Below, piece after piece: positions 42,985-54,461 of a stretch of 64,000 nucleotides of DNA. How positions within the stretch are numbered: the first letter of the stretch is position 1; each line of letters begins with the position of its first letter. The position numbers and the translations under genes were made by a program. Under the pieces are notes generated by a model, which had not been told where the DNA came from, did not search any database, and worked only from the letters and a program-made list of their open reading frames with translations. Origin of the DNA: Platanthera guangdongensis (Eukaryota > Streptophyta > Magnoliopsida > Asparagales > Orchidaceae); contig CM077162.1 of NCBI GenBank assembly GCA_039583875.1, positions 163,391,826-163,455,825 of the forward strand, given 5' to 3'.

Positions 42985-44425
42985 TTGCAGGTGAGTCCAA
43001 GTGGCCATGCCCCAATATGGTACTTGGACAGTGGATGTTCCAGACACATGACTGGAACTAGGGGATTGCTAAAGGACTACACACCTATCAAGGATGGTCC
43101 AAAGGTCACCTTTGGTGGTTATGAAAAAGGAATCATCAAAGGGTTTGGTAACATTTCTAGTAACTTAGTTACCATTACTCAAGTGGCTTATGTTAAAGGT
43201 TTGAAACACAACCTAATTAGTATAAGTCAATTAAGTGATATAGGATATGACATCTCATTTGTTAAGGATGGTTGTCATATCAAGAGGTCAAATGATCAAG
43301 AGATCATTTTGACAGGTTATAGAAAGAGGAATGTTTATTGCCTAAACATTATGGTTGAGAACAATTGTTCTCCAGTGTGTCTTGTAGCTGATGAGAAAGT
43401 CTCTCATTGTGTCAAGTGGCACAAGAGGCTAGCCCATCTAAATTACAAGACAATTGGCAAACTCTTTAGCAAAGAGTTAGTGATGAATGGTCCTCAAGTT
43501 AAGTGTATTAAAGATGGAATATGCTCAGCTTGTCAAAAGGGCAAGCAGACTAGATCCACCTTTAGTAGCATTAACATCAAAGATGTTGTGAGGTGTTTAT
43601 ACCTCTTGCATATGGATCTCTTTGGTCCTATGCCAGTTCACAGCCTAGGTAGGAAGGTCTATACCTTTGTAGTTGTAGATGACTACTCAAGGTTTTCCTG
43701 AGTGTTCTTCCTTAGACAGAAATCTGAAACACCTAGTGTCTTCTATAGCTTTGTCAAACAAATTCAGAATGAACTAGATAGTACAATGGTCAAAATAAGA
43801 AGTGACCATGGTACTGAATTTCAGTCTGATAGTATGGCAAAACTATGTGAAGAATTTGGGATATTTCAAGAGTTTTCTTCACCAAGGACACCTCAGCAAA
43901 ATGACATTGCTGAAAGGAAGAATAGAACCTTGATTGAGGCTGGTAGGACCCTATTAAGTGATACATCACTACCAGAATATTTCTGGGCTGAAGCAGTTAA
44001 TACTGCATGCCATGTTATTAATAGGGCTACCATTACTAAAAGCCACAACAAGACCCCCTATGAGGTTGTGAAAGGTAGAAAACCAAACCTATCTTATTTC
44101 AGGATCTTTGGTTGTAAGTGCTTTATACTTAACAATGGAAAGTCTTACTTGACTAAGTTTGCTGCCAAGTCCCAAGAGGGGATCTTTGTTGGGTACAGCA
44201 ACAACAGTAAGGCTTATAGAGTCTACAACTTGTCTACTCAAGTTGTAGAAGAGTCAGTGCATGTAGTATTTGATGAAACAAGACTTATTAACAATAAGTT
44301 GTCTAGTAGTATTTACAGCTCCTCAGGTATAACTAAAAAGATGGACAAGCTCACTATAGAAGAAGGACCTACAGCAAGACAGCAGGTAGAAGAAAGTGGA
44401 TGTTGTCCAGGGGGAGTACTACATG
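42985..44425 (+). pseudogene. SIRE-B pol, first part: integrase
   Basis: Begins after the gag stop in the same frame. It contains [14 protein letters not shown], the zinc motif HKRLAHLNYKTI/CSACQKGKQTRS, a DLFGPMPVHSLG start of the integrase core, RSDHGTEFQSD, PQQNDIAERKNRT (Gly of the usual QQNG is Asp) and a GCKCFILNNGK segment. A TGA at 43699-43701 replaces Trp of SRFSWVFF. The frame is broken by SIRE-D right after a PGGVL segment at 44425 and resumes at 60071; reading frame and sequence match SIRE-A across the join. Confidence 0.9.
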
Positions 44426-45284
44426 TGAAAGTCCACCTAGTGTCAACTACCTTCACCTATGAGGGGGAATAGGTGACGTGCAGCATTTTTGCGGAATTAA
44501 AATTGTACCTGCACACGAAAATAAAACACCACAGCAAAGAAAGTACACAAGCAATTTATAGTGGTTCCCCGATTTGGGTACACCCACTTTCCCCCTTCGA
44601 CCTATCTCCCAACAAGGGACGACTCGGTCACTTCACCAACAGGATTGAAATCCAATCCTTGCACTATCGGAAGGAACCCTTCCACACGTAGGAGACAACA
44701 CTCCCACACACAGGTTGCACCCAACCCTTACAACTAGAAACCAATGTTCCTTTACAACAAAAATGAATTAGAATGTACATGAAATACAAACTACTTTTGG
44801 AGACTAAGGTGTCCCTCTTCGTTGATGACGTGTTCTTGAAGTACACGAAGAGTCCACAACCCTAGATCTCTCTTGGAGAGAATCTCCCTGGAACCGGTGG
44901 TGGCAAGATGGGCGGCGGCTTGGTTCACGGGATCGGCGGCGACAACGGTGTGCGGCTGCTGTACTTTGGAGATCCAAACTTCGTAGCGAAGCTAGCAAGG
45001 TCTTCCAACGGTCACACTAGGATCGATCGTCTCGATCGATTCGGACGGGAAAAGTTTTCCCGATCAACAAATCAAGAGACAAAGGATCTCCGGTTAGACA
45101 CGTGAGACGCTATGCTTGGCTAAGTTTCTGTCGACGGGAGATCTGGAAGAAACCACAATCAAGACCAGTGATCAACTTGCTCGAGCGGCGGCGGCGGCGG
45201 AGCGGAAATCGCGATCTAGGTCACGTCGCGGCTGCTCGTTTTTCGTCTTTTTCTCTGTTCTTCTACTGTTTAAAAATACCCGTA

Positions 45285-45292
45285 TATTTATA
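45285..45292 (-). promoter_or_regulatory. TATA box of SIRE-D 3' LTR
   Basis: Minus strand TATAAATA; repeated at 52774-52781 in the other LTR. Confidence 0.6.
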
Positions 45293-45404
45293 CACAAGTA
45301 TACACATTAATGACCGTTGTGGGTCTCACAAGAAGAAACCCTAATTCCGGTTCAAAACAGTGCCAGCGGCAGAATCCGGTCCAGCTGTTTCCAGAAAATT
45401 GCTC

Positions 45405-45715
45405 AAGTCAAAATCGGCGAGAATCGAAGGTGATCCTCGTCGAATCGGCGAGAATCAAAGGTGATTCTCGTCGATTCGGCGAGAATCAAAGATGATTCTC
45501 GTCGATGTTGACTTGATTGCACGCTCTGATTTAGCCGGGTCGAGATGACGAGAATCAGCCAGTGATTCTCGACGAATCGGCGAGAATCACTTGGTGATTC
45601 TCGTCGATTATTACTTAGCATCAGAGTTGCTCGCTTTGAAGTAGCTGGATCGAGTCGGTGAGAATCAGCCAATGATTATCGACGATTCGGCGAGAATCAG
45701 TTGGTGATTCTCGTC
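45405..45715. repeat. Inverted word array in SIRE-D LTR U3
   Basis: Alternating CGGCGAGAATCA and TGATTCTCGTCGA words form at least five adjacent inverted pairs (arms CGAGAATCA/TGATTCTCG). It lies just upstream of the TATA box in minus orientation. Same array at 59420-59735. Confidence 0.92.
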
Positions 45716-46054
45716 GATTTACACTTAGACGATTTTTCGTCTTTCCACCCATGAGGTGCTCCTTGACCCATCCTTGCTCCTTGTCTGCTCTTGCCTTAAC
45801 ACAGCCCTGTACTTGAAAATAAGTACACTCCAATAGAGAGAGTACACGTAGGCCAACACACTGATCTGCTCAACGAGGGATTACGTCGCGCAGACCCGTG
45901 TATATTGACCTACTGCACCCTGACATTGGTGTGTACTTAGTGTGGAATAACTGCAAGCACAACTTGAAATATTTTGTCAAATACATTGTCTATTTACCTT
46001 AGCTTGTTCAGGGGCTTCTTCAAATCAGGTACGTTGTGGATACAATACCCAACA

Positions 46055-46357
46055 ATCTCCCCGTATTTGAAGAAGCCTAAACCCTACAAGCTAAGGTGAA
46101 TAAAGCGTATGGGAATGAAAACCATAACCTTGAAATTTAGTTGAGAGAGATATTCATTACCAATACCAATTCTTGAGAGAAAACTTGGAGCCACCTTAGC
46201 CTTGGCCGAGAGGGTAATCTCCCCCTTTTCGGCTTCTGCAAATCTGGGTCTGTAGCATTTGACCCCTTGCTCCCCCTCAGTTCTTGCACCTGTGCTCACA
46301 CTGGAGTTGCTGGCAGAGGCTCCCCCTAAAGGCATGATCCTGGAGCTTCTGTAGTCT
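46055..46357 (-). other. SIRE-D 3' untranslated region and PPT
   Basis: Minus strand has ATACGGGGAGAT adjacent to the LTR (PPT). Otherwise noncoding; the short frame 46084-46368 overlaps the pol end and has no recognisable domain. Confidence 0.6.
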
Positions 46358-49300
46358 TCATTCCTCATAATTTAGCATCCCCAATTCAGTTTTGAAAAGA
46401 CTGAACTTGGCCTCGTCTAAGGGCTTTGTGAATATATCTGCAATTTGCTTGTCCGTGGGGACATAACAGACAGAGATGTCCTTGTTCTCCACGTGCTCCC
46501 GAATGAAGTGGTAGCGCACTTCAATATGCTTTGTTCTGCTGTGCGATACCGGATTGTTTTCAATAGCAATTGCACTGGAGGAATCGCAGTACATTGGTAC
46601 TTCTGTGAACTGAAGGTCATAGTCGGCTAACTGGTTTCTGATCCATAGGAGTTGTGCGCAACAGCTTCCTGCCGAGATGTACTCAGACTCTGCTGTGGAG
46701 GTAGCTACACAATTCTGCTTCTTGTTGTTCCATGAGATAAGCCTTCTGCCGAGGAATTGACACGTCCCGGAGGTGCTTTTCCTGTCATCCCTGCTCCCTG
46801 CAAAATCAGCATCTGAAAAACCTATTAGCTCGACATCATTGTTTCTCGGGTACCACAAGCCAAGAGTGGGAGAACCTTTAAGGTATCGTAGAATTTGCTT
46901 TGCAGCGACATAGTGAGATTCCTTAGTGTTCACCTGATATCGGGCACAGACACATGTGGAGAACATGATATCCGGTCTACTGGCAGTAAGGTAGAGCAGG
47001 GATCCAATGATGCTTCTGTATTTGTTTTCATCGAAAGGTTTACCTTTCTCATCCTTATCCAGAGACATAGTGGATCCCATTGGAGTCCTCATAGAGGTTG
47101 CATTCTTCATACCGAATTTCTTGAGGAGTTCATTTGTGAACTTCGTCTAAGAGATGAAGATTCCATCCTCAGACTGTTTCACTTGAAGTCCCAAGAAATA
47201 CTTGAGCTCTCCCATACTGCTCATTTCAAACTTTCCTTGCATAAGTTTAGAAAACTTTTTGCAAAGATTATTGTCCGTTGAGCCGAATATAATGTCATCG
47301 ACATAGATTTGCACCAGCAAAATCTTGCCTTTGACCTCGCTAAGAAACAATGTCTTATCTATTTTACCTCTAGAGAACTTGTTCTCAAGAAGAAAACTAG
47401 ATAAAGTCTCATACCAAGCTCGTGGAGCTTGTTTTAACCCATATAGAGCTTTATTAAGAAAATATACATGATTGGGATAAGTAAGATTGACAAAACCTGG
47501 GGGTTGAGCGACGTATACTTCCTCTTTCAGGTTGCCGTTCAAGAATGCGGATTTCACATCCATTTGATAGACTGTGAATCCTTTGTGTGAAGCATACGCC
47601 AAGAACAGTTTGATAGCCTCGAGTCTTGCCACTGGTGCAAAGGTCTGGTCGAAGTCAATCCCCTCCTCATGTCTGTAATCTTGAGCCACCAGCCTGGCCT
47701 TGTTCTTTATGATGACACCATGTTCATCCAGTTTGTTTCTAAAGATCCACTTGGTGCCAATCACATTCTGCTTGTGTGGTCTGGGAACTAGCGTCCAAAT
47801 GTTGCATCGTTCGAACTGATGTAGTTCATCTTGCATGGCCAAAATCCATGCCGCGTCTTTGTTCGCCTCGTCGAATTTCTTTGGCTCAACCTGTGACAGG
47901 AAGCTAAGATGCAGAATCTCGTTAATAGTACCTCTTCGAGTTCTGACACCAGCACGAGGATCTCCAATGATCTGCTCTCTAGGGTGATCCCGCACGTGCC
48001 GGAGCTCTAGAAGTCTAGCGTCTGGGGCTTCGACTACTTCTTGGGCTTCTCCTTCTTCTAAGAGATTGGTTCCATGATGATCTCCAACATTCCCAGTTGA
48101 CGTTGAGGTGGAAACTTTGACATACTTAGGAGTTTCATCTTTAGCGATCTCATCGAGACTCAGCTGTTCAAGTCGTGCACCTGCATCTTCAAGAATACCA
48201 CTGGAAGAATTGCAGTTAAGCAAACTTCCTTCATCAAATACAACATTAATTGATTCTTCTACCACTAGGGTTTTCTTATTGAAGGCCCTATAAGCCAGAC
48301 TATGGGAACTATAGCCCATAAATATGCCTTCGAAGCATTTTTCACCAAATTTAGTACGCGGGTACTTCCCATTATTCAGTACATAGCATCTGCAACCAAA
48401 GATCCTCAAGTAGGACATGGTTGGTTTCCTGCCTCTCAGTAGCTCATAATTCGTCTTACTATGATGCTTGTTGATCAAAGCTCGGTTTTGTGCTTGACAG
48501 GTCGTATTTACAGCCTCTGCCCAGAAAGATTCTGGGAGAGAAGCGTCTTTCAGCATTGTCGTGCAAGCTTCAATGAGAGTTCTATTTCTCCTCTCCGCGA
48601 CTCCATTTTGCTGAGGAGTGCGCGGGGAGGAAAACTCATGAAAGATACCTTGTTCTTCACAAAACTCTGTCATAGCACCAGATTCGAATTCTGTTTCATG
48701 GTCACTTCTGATTTTGACCACTGAGCAGTTAAATTCGTTCTGAACCTGCTTGACAAAACTAGTGAAGATGTCAAACGTATCTGACTTGCGTTTTAAGAAG
48801 AACACCCATGTAAACCGAGAGTGATCATCAACTATCACTAGCGTATAGGACTTGCCTCCCAAGCTATGAACTTGCATTGGACCAAACAGGTCCATATGTA
48901 GAAGATAGAGACACCGGGAGGAGTCTTTGTCTGCAATAATCTTAAAGTTAGCCCGAGTCTGTTTGCCCATCTGGCATGCAGGACAAGGGCTATCCTTGAT
49001 GCACTTGATAACGGGAGCATCCCTTACTAAGTTTTTAAAAAACAGCATACTAATTGTTTTGAAATTAATATGTGTCAATCTCTTGTGCCATTGTTCACAA
49101 AGAGATGGACTGTCTGTTGCCACTAGGCATACGGGGGTAGATGAATCTAAACTAAGAAAGTTTAAGCAGAAGATATTTCTTCTCCTAATGCCTGTTAATA
49201 CCGTCTCAGAGGAGGCACATGATATTATCAGGCATTTATCCTTGCAGAACTTAATGTCATAACCTTTATCACATAACTGACTTACACTGATCAGGTTATG

Positions 49301-49525
49301 GTTTAACCCTTCAACATAAGCCACGTCGGTGATAGAGATTATACCATTGGATATCATACCGTAACCTCTGGTGACTCCCCGATCTGAACTCCCAAAGATG
49401 ACTTTGGGTCCATTTTCGACTGGAGTGTAATCACGCAGCAGGCTTCTTGTCCCAGTCATATGTCGGGAGCATCCACTGTCCAAGTACCATATTGGCGTTT
49501 TGGTGGCCTTTGGACATTCCTGCAA
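46358..49525 (-). pseudogene. SIRE-D pol: integrase, RT, RNase H
   Basis: 3168 bp and nearly intact. A single TAG at 47147-47149 interrupts it between RT (ends [16 protein letters not shown]) and the RNase H part, most simply Gln CAG to TAG. Domains from 49525: [14 protein letters not shown]; zinc motif [12 protein letters not shown] and [12 protein letters not shown]; integrase core ([25 protein letters not shown] with Glu in place of the usual Gly, [13 protein letters not shown]); acidic linker; RT ([56 protein letters not shown]); RNase H (FSDADFAGSRDDRKSTSG, STAESEYISAGSCCAQLLW, SRTKHIEVRYHFIREH, ADIFTKPLDE). Pol starts in the +1 frame relative to the gag stop at 49533, next to TTTTGTTTTGCAG. 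Confidence 0.93.
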
Positions 49526-49532
49526 AACAAAA

Positions 49533-51851
49533 TTAATTTCCCTTAGGAACCCAATCGAACTTGGGTCCTAGATTCTTGGTTAGCATACTCCCCCTCGGGT
49601 GGTTAACCCTACGAGTGGTCGGCCTCGCATTGCTAACATAGGGAGTCTCGTCATACCTCGGATTAAACCAGCAATCCACGGCAAAGTGACCGACTTTGCC
49701 ACAACACCAACAGTCAAATCTGTTGTACCTCTTCCTAGACTCCAGCTTTACCCGGGGAACGGTGGGTACGGCCGGGGCTTTGGATCTGGAGGTGGAGGCC
49801 TCATAGTGATTGCAGTCACATGGCTTCTTCACCTTCTGTTCCTTCAGTATAACAGGCTTGGCTCTTGGTGCTTGTTTTCCATTATGGCCGCTAGAGAATT
49901 GACCATAATTTTCCATGTGGATTTCCTCATAAGGTGCCTTGAAGACACTCTCACTGAAGTTGCGAGGAAAAGTCCAACCATCATATCGACTCTTTGGCTT
50001 TGCAACCGAGTGCCGGAAATGATGACCAAAGGTTGATTCAAAGTCATGTTGGTTGCAAGGAAAGCTAGGCTTTCTGAACGCAACAGGACTGAGCGGAGCC
50101 TTTCCCTTTTCAGCAGCAGAGGCCTTCTTGGCGGCCTTATTCTTCCTCTGATTCATGTTTCTCCTGGATGAGGAACCAGATACCCCTACATGCCCTAAGA
50201 CAGCTCCTTTGGCCTGAGCAGAGAAGGTATCAACTACTGGAAGAACTGTTTTTGGCATAGAGAAGCTCTTGACGATCTTCCTTTCTGCCGCAAGTTGTTC
50301 TTCCAACTTGTCGACTTCCTCCTGCTTAAGATCAAGGTGCTTAAGAGACTCTGAATGCTTTGAAGTCAGGTCAAGGTGCTCCTGTCGGAGAGAAATCAAA
50401 CTGGTGATCTCTTCCCTTAGGGAAATACACTCACCCTTAAGGAATTTCACTTCCTTTTTCTCAGTCTTCAATCTCTTACGGCACTCCTCGAAAGTGTTGA
50501 GCAGAAGCTCATACTTCTCGAGGATCTCAGTTTCACGGGCCGAAAGGCTATCCTCAGGGTCATCATCCTGAGACTCAGGATCAGACTCAGAGTCGGAGAG
50601 AGGGGTGTGAGCTTTTACCTTCCCAGTAAATGGGGGGCATTCTCCTTCTGAGTCGGAGCGACCCACCAGCCCGAAGTAGGCTTCCTCATCATCACTGGAG
50701 TCTGAGGAATCAGACTCACTCAGTATCTTTGGCCTTTTGGCGATGTAGCTCCGCTCTTTCTTCTTATCTCTAGAGGATTTGTGCTCCTCTCCTTTCCCTT
50801 TTTCTCTCTTGCCGAGGTAGCAGTCGGCCACGACGTGTCCTGGCTTATTGCATCCAAAGCAAATAATATCAGAGGAGCGATGTTTGTTCGATTTAGAAGT
50901 ATACCTGTCAGAAGAATAATTTTTCTTCTGAAGCCTGAAGGAGGAGCCGTCTCTCTTTCTTTGATTCCTCATCTTGAGGAACTTCTTGAATTCTCGGGTG
51001 ATGAGGGAGAAATCTTCCTCAGACAACTCTGAGCTGGAGGAGCATGGCTCGGAGTCCTCCTCATCATCCTTTTTCCTGGCACGGTACGAAACCACACCCT
51101 TGCCCTTCCTGGAGTGAACGGCTTTTAGGGCCACTGTCTTTTCCTTGGCTGCAGCCTTCTCTGCTTCTTCTTCTGCTTTCCTAGTGTTCAGTTGAAGCTC
51201 ATAGGACATCAGCTTCCCAAACAGAATTTGCGGGTCTGTTTCAGCAAGTCTGCCAAACTCTCGGATGGCGCAGATTTTTGTGTCTCATTCCTTAGTAAGG
51301 GACCTAAGGAATTTATCATTAAGTTCACCATCAGTGAACACTCTTCCATATCCCTTGAGCGCATTGACAATCTTGAGGAAGTTCTCGAAGGTGACTCCGA
51401 TCTCTTCCTTAAGCCCTTGTCTGAAGGCCTCATATTTCTAGTTCAGGAGGGATCTCCGATCATCCCTCACTTCATCAGTGCCCTCCATTAGGATAATCAG
51501 GCAGTGCCAGATCTCCTTTGCTGTCCTGCAGTTGCTGAAGTTCTGCATCATTGAGTCATCGACCGCGCTGACCAGAATGTTCTGTACCTTCTTGTCGAGT
51601 CCCACCAGCACCATCTCATCCTTGTCCATTTCAGAAATTTTCTTTGGCACTTTATTGGTAGGATCTATGGTGGAGACCTTAGTGGGGACATAAGGTCCCT
51701 CCTCCACGATCATGAAGAGTCGAAGATCAACTGCTTCCATGTAGAACCTGATCCTTTCCTTCCAGATATGAAAGTTGAGCCTGGTGCACACTGGGATCTT
51801 GCCTGTGAACTTGAGCCCGTCCATAGTAGATGTTTGCCTTCTCCTTGACAC
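49533..51851 (-). pseudogene. SIRE-D gag
   Basis: From ATG 51851 (MSRRRQTSTMDGLKF) through a copia gag domain (FHIWKERIRFYMEAVDLRLF, ILMEGTDEVRDDRRSLLN). A TAG near 51436 replaces Gln, and a TGA near 51286 replaces Trp of the LTKEWDTKIC motif seen in the sister copies; the frame then runs open for 558 codons. It carries a first knuckle CFGCNKPGHVVADC, an acidic Ser/Asp region, a long coiled coil (leucine/glutamate-rich, about 50600-50270), a basic stretch and a second knuckle CWCCGKVGHFAVDCW near 49690. Ends GN at 49533. Two transitions account for its inactivity. Confidence 0.92.
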
Positions 51852-51900
51852 TAGCAGCAGGATTCAACTCAAGGTGTTAACCTTTTTGATGAGGAACCTG

Positions 51901-51912
51901 GCTTTGATACCA
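51901..51912 (-). promoter_or_regulatory. SIRE-D primer binding site, initiator-Met tRNA
   Basis: Minus strand TGGTATCAAAGC, two bases from the LTR edge at 51915. Confidence 0.9.
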
Positions 51913-51914
51913 CT

Positions 51915-52816
51915 TGAAAGTCCACCTAGTGTCAACTACCTTCACCTATGGGGGGGGGGAATAGGTGACGTGGAGCGTTTTTGCGGAATTAAAATTGTAC
52001 CTGCACATGAAAATAAAACACCACAGCAAAGAGAGTACACAAGCAATTTATAGTAGTTCCCCGATTTGGGTACATCCACTTTCCCCCTTCGACCTATCTC
52101 CCAACAAGGGATGACTCGGTCACTTCACCAACGAGATTGAAATCCAATCCTTGCACTATCGGAAGGAACCCTTCCACACGTAGGAGACAACACTCCCACA
52201 CACGGGTTGCACCCAACCCTTACAACTAGGAACCAACGTTCCTTTACAACAAAAATGAATTAGAATGTACAAGAAATACAAACTACTTTAGGAGACTAAG
52301 GTGTCCCTCTTCGTTGATGACGTGTTCTTGAAGTCCACGAAGAGTCGACAACCCTAGATCTCTCTTGGAGAGAATCTCCCCGGAACCGGCGGCGGCAAGA
52401 TGGGCGGCGGCTTGGTTCACGGGATCGGCGGAGACAATGGTGTGCGGCTGCTGTACTTTGGAGATCCAAACTTCATAGCAAAGCTAGCAAGGTCTTCCAA
52501 CGGTCACACTAGGATCGATCGTCTCGATCGATTCGGACGGGAAAAGTTTTCCCGATCAACAAATCAAGAGACAAAGGATCTCCGGTTAGACACGTGAGAC
52601 GCTATGCTTGGCTAAGCTTCTGTCGACGGGAAATCTGGAAGAAACCACGATCAAGACCGGCGATTAACTTGCTCGAGCGGCGGCGGCAGAGCGGAAATCG
52701 CGATCTAGGTCACGTCGCGGCTGTTCGTTTTTCGTCTTTTTCTCTGTTTTTCTACTGTTTAAAAATACTCGTATATTTATACACAAGTATACACCTTAAT
52801 GACCGTTGTGGATCCC
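51915..52816 (-). repeat. SIRE-D 5' LTR, R/U5-proximal part
   Basis: First 902 bp (plus view) of the right LTR, interrupted by ATH after ATCCC. The rest continues at 59339. Confidence 0.93.
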
Positions 52817-54461
52817 TGATGAAGAATTTTATAGTTTTGAAAATTATATCCAAACTATAATCTCGAAATAGGCAAGTGCACCTATCGAAATTTAGTATAG
52901 GAAATGTCGTATTAGACTCGGGGCCTGTTGATTACTCCTACTCACGCAAATTAATATTATTTTATCGATTAATAAAAGAAGTGAATTAAAATTACAACTA
53001 GAAAATAAACTAAAACGAAAACACCTGATCTAGACTTACTTTATAATAAAATAAACATCATCATTAAGGTAAACTTCTAAATTACCTACTTCGACCGTGG
53101 AGGTTCCTAAATTACGAAAACGCCTCTCTCGAGAATACGCTCTCGACTAAACTTAGGTTGATCGATTAAGACCTCTCGGCCAGTCGAAACCCCTAAGCCT
53201 GCTTTAGGAAGTGAACCCCTCTATTGGATTTCACTCCAATCCAGAAGAGTTATGTCGTCCTCTCTCGAGGAGTGCAATCAACTCCTTTTATCTTTGAGTG
53301 ATCTCCCCATTTTCGCAACCTCTCGGTCATTTAGGATATGGATCTTAGATCGAAATCGGAAGTAATAAATCAAAGATAAATCAGAAGCGATAAATCAAGA
53401 GTTGACAAAAAGAAGAAGACTAATTTATTACAAAGCTTGACAAGATCAAGTGCAAATAGAATTAGATTCTCATTATCATAATAGAAGGATACATGAAGAG
53501 AAAAGCAAAGACATTCTAAAAATTAAAAGGCTAGAATTAAAGACTACAATTATGAAATTGAAATTATAGGAAAGAAAATACATAAAATAGGAAAACTAGC
53601 TACTTAACTACTCCTAGATTGACCTCCTTGTCCCCTCTCCAAAGCTTCTGGCTCGATCTGGAATTTATAGAAATTTTTCTTGAAGGTCACGCCCTAGGTC
53701 ACGCCCGTGACCTAGGGCGTGTCAGGCTCGGAACCGCCGTCTTGAAAGCTCGGGAATGTTGGAGGAGAAACCGTCAAAATTTGTTAAATGACGGGTCACG
53801 CCCCTAGGTCCCGCCCGTGACCTAGGGCGTGTCACTTCAGTTTCTGGAAAACCGCGGGAAGCTGAAAACGGCGGGAGTAAATTCTGGCAGTTCCTGAAGT
53901 GTCACGCCCCTATGTCACGCCCGTGACCTAGGGCGTGTACTGACTGGGTCAGCAAACGACTGGAAACGGCGCATTCTGGCATCAATTCGGCAGTTTCGGG
54001 TTAGTCACTCCCTAGGTCACGCCCGTGACAGGGGGGCGTGTACTTAGGAAATGTTCCAGAATTGCCCCGGGAAGATTTCTGGGGAAAATTATTTTCTTGA
54101 ACTAGTCACGCCCGTGTTCACAACCTGGTCACGCCCGTGTCCTTGGGGCGTGTACTTGTGAAATTCTCTAGATTTGTAGAGGACGTCGTCCTCTTTCCGT
54201 TGACTGGTTGCACGTCCTGTAACTATTCCTGGTTTGAAAGTTATGGTCATTTGAATTTCAGTTATCCGTGGCCAAAAATGTTAATTTTCTCAAAATGTTT
54301 TCAGATCTTTGCCATGAACTTGAAAATGATATTTGGAGCCCATATTGACCTGAAATATAAAAATAAATGAATTATTATATATATTAATATAAATCCAAAT
54401 AAATTATACTATTTATTTATAAAAAAACTAAACTAAAATAACTATATAAATTAACTTATCA
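52817..54461 (-). repeat. ATH 3' LTR
   Basis: 1645 bp. Minus-strand TATA-like CTATAAAT at 53670-53663, with the CACGCCCGTG array upstream of it. Confidence 0.92.
53690..54160. repeat. CACGCCCGTG word array in ATH LTR U3 (left copy)
   Basis: GTCACGCCCGTGAC followed by CTAGGGCGTG recurs about every 90-130 bp, each copy able to fold on itself (CTAGGTCACG/CGTGACCTAG arms). Confidence 0.92.

Larger units (their letters stand above)
44426..46054 (-). repeat. SIRE-D 3' LTR
   Basis: TGAAAGTCCACC...CCCAACA in plus view. Equal in length to the reconstructed right LTR. Small frames inside are noncoding. Confidence 0.93.

Noticed and set aside
45405..45715. GAATC/GATTC words as heat-shock elements
   Set aside because: The spacing of GAA and TTC triplets does not follow the nGAAnnTTCn rule.
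46084..46368. 94-residue frame downstream of SIRE-D pol as a third gene
   Set aside because: Too short, overlaps the pol end, and has no similarity to the SIRE-A/B third frame.
53619..53807. 62-residue frame repeated at 57962 and 58491
   Set aside because: It recurs only because it lies in a conserved LTR segment and in its duplication. No domain, and its reading direction is opposite to the element.
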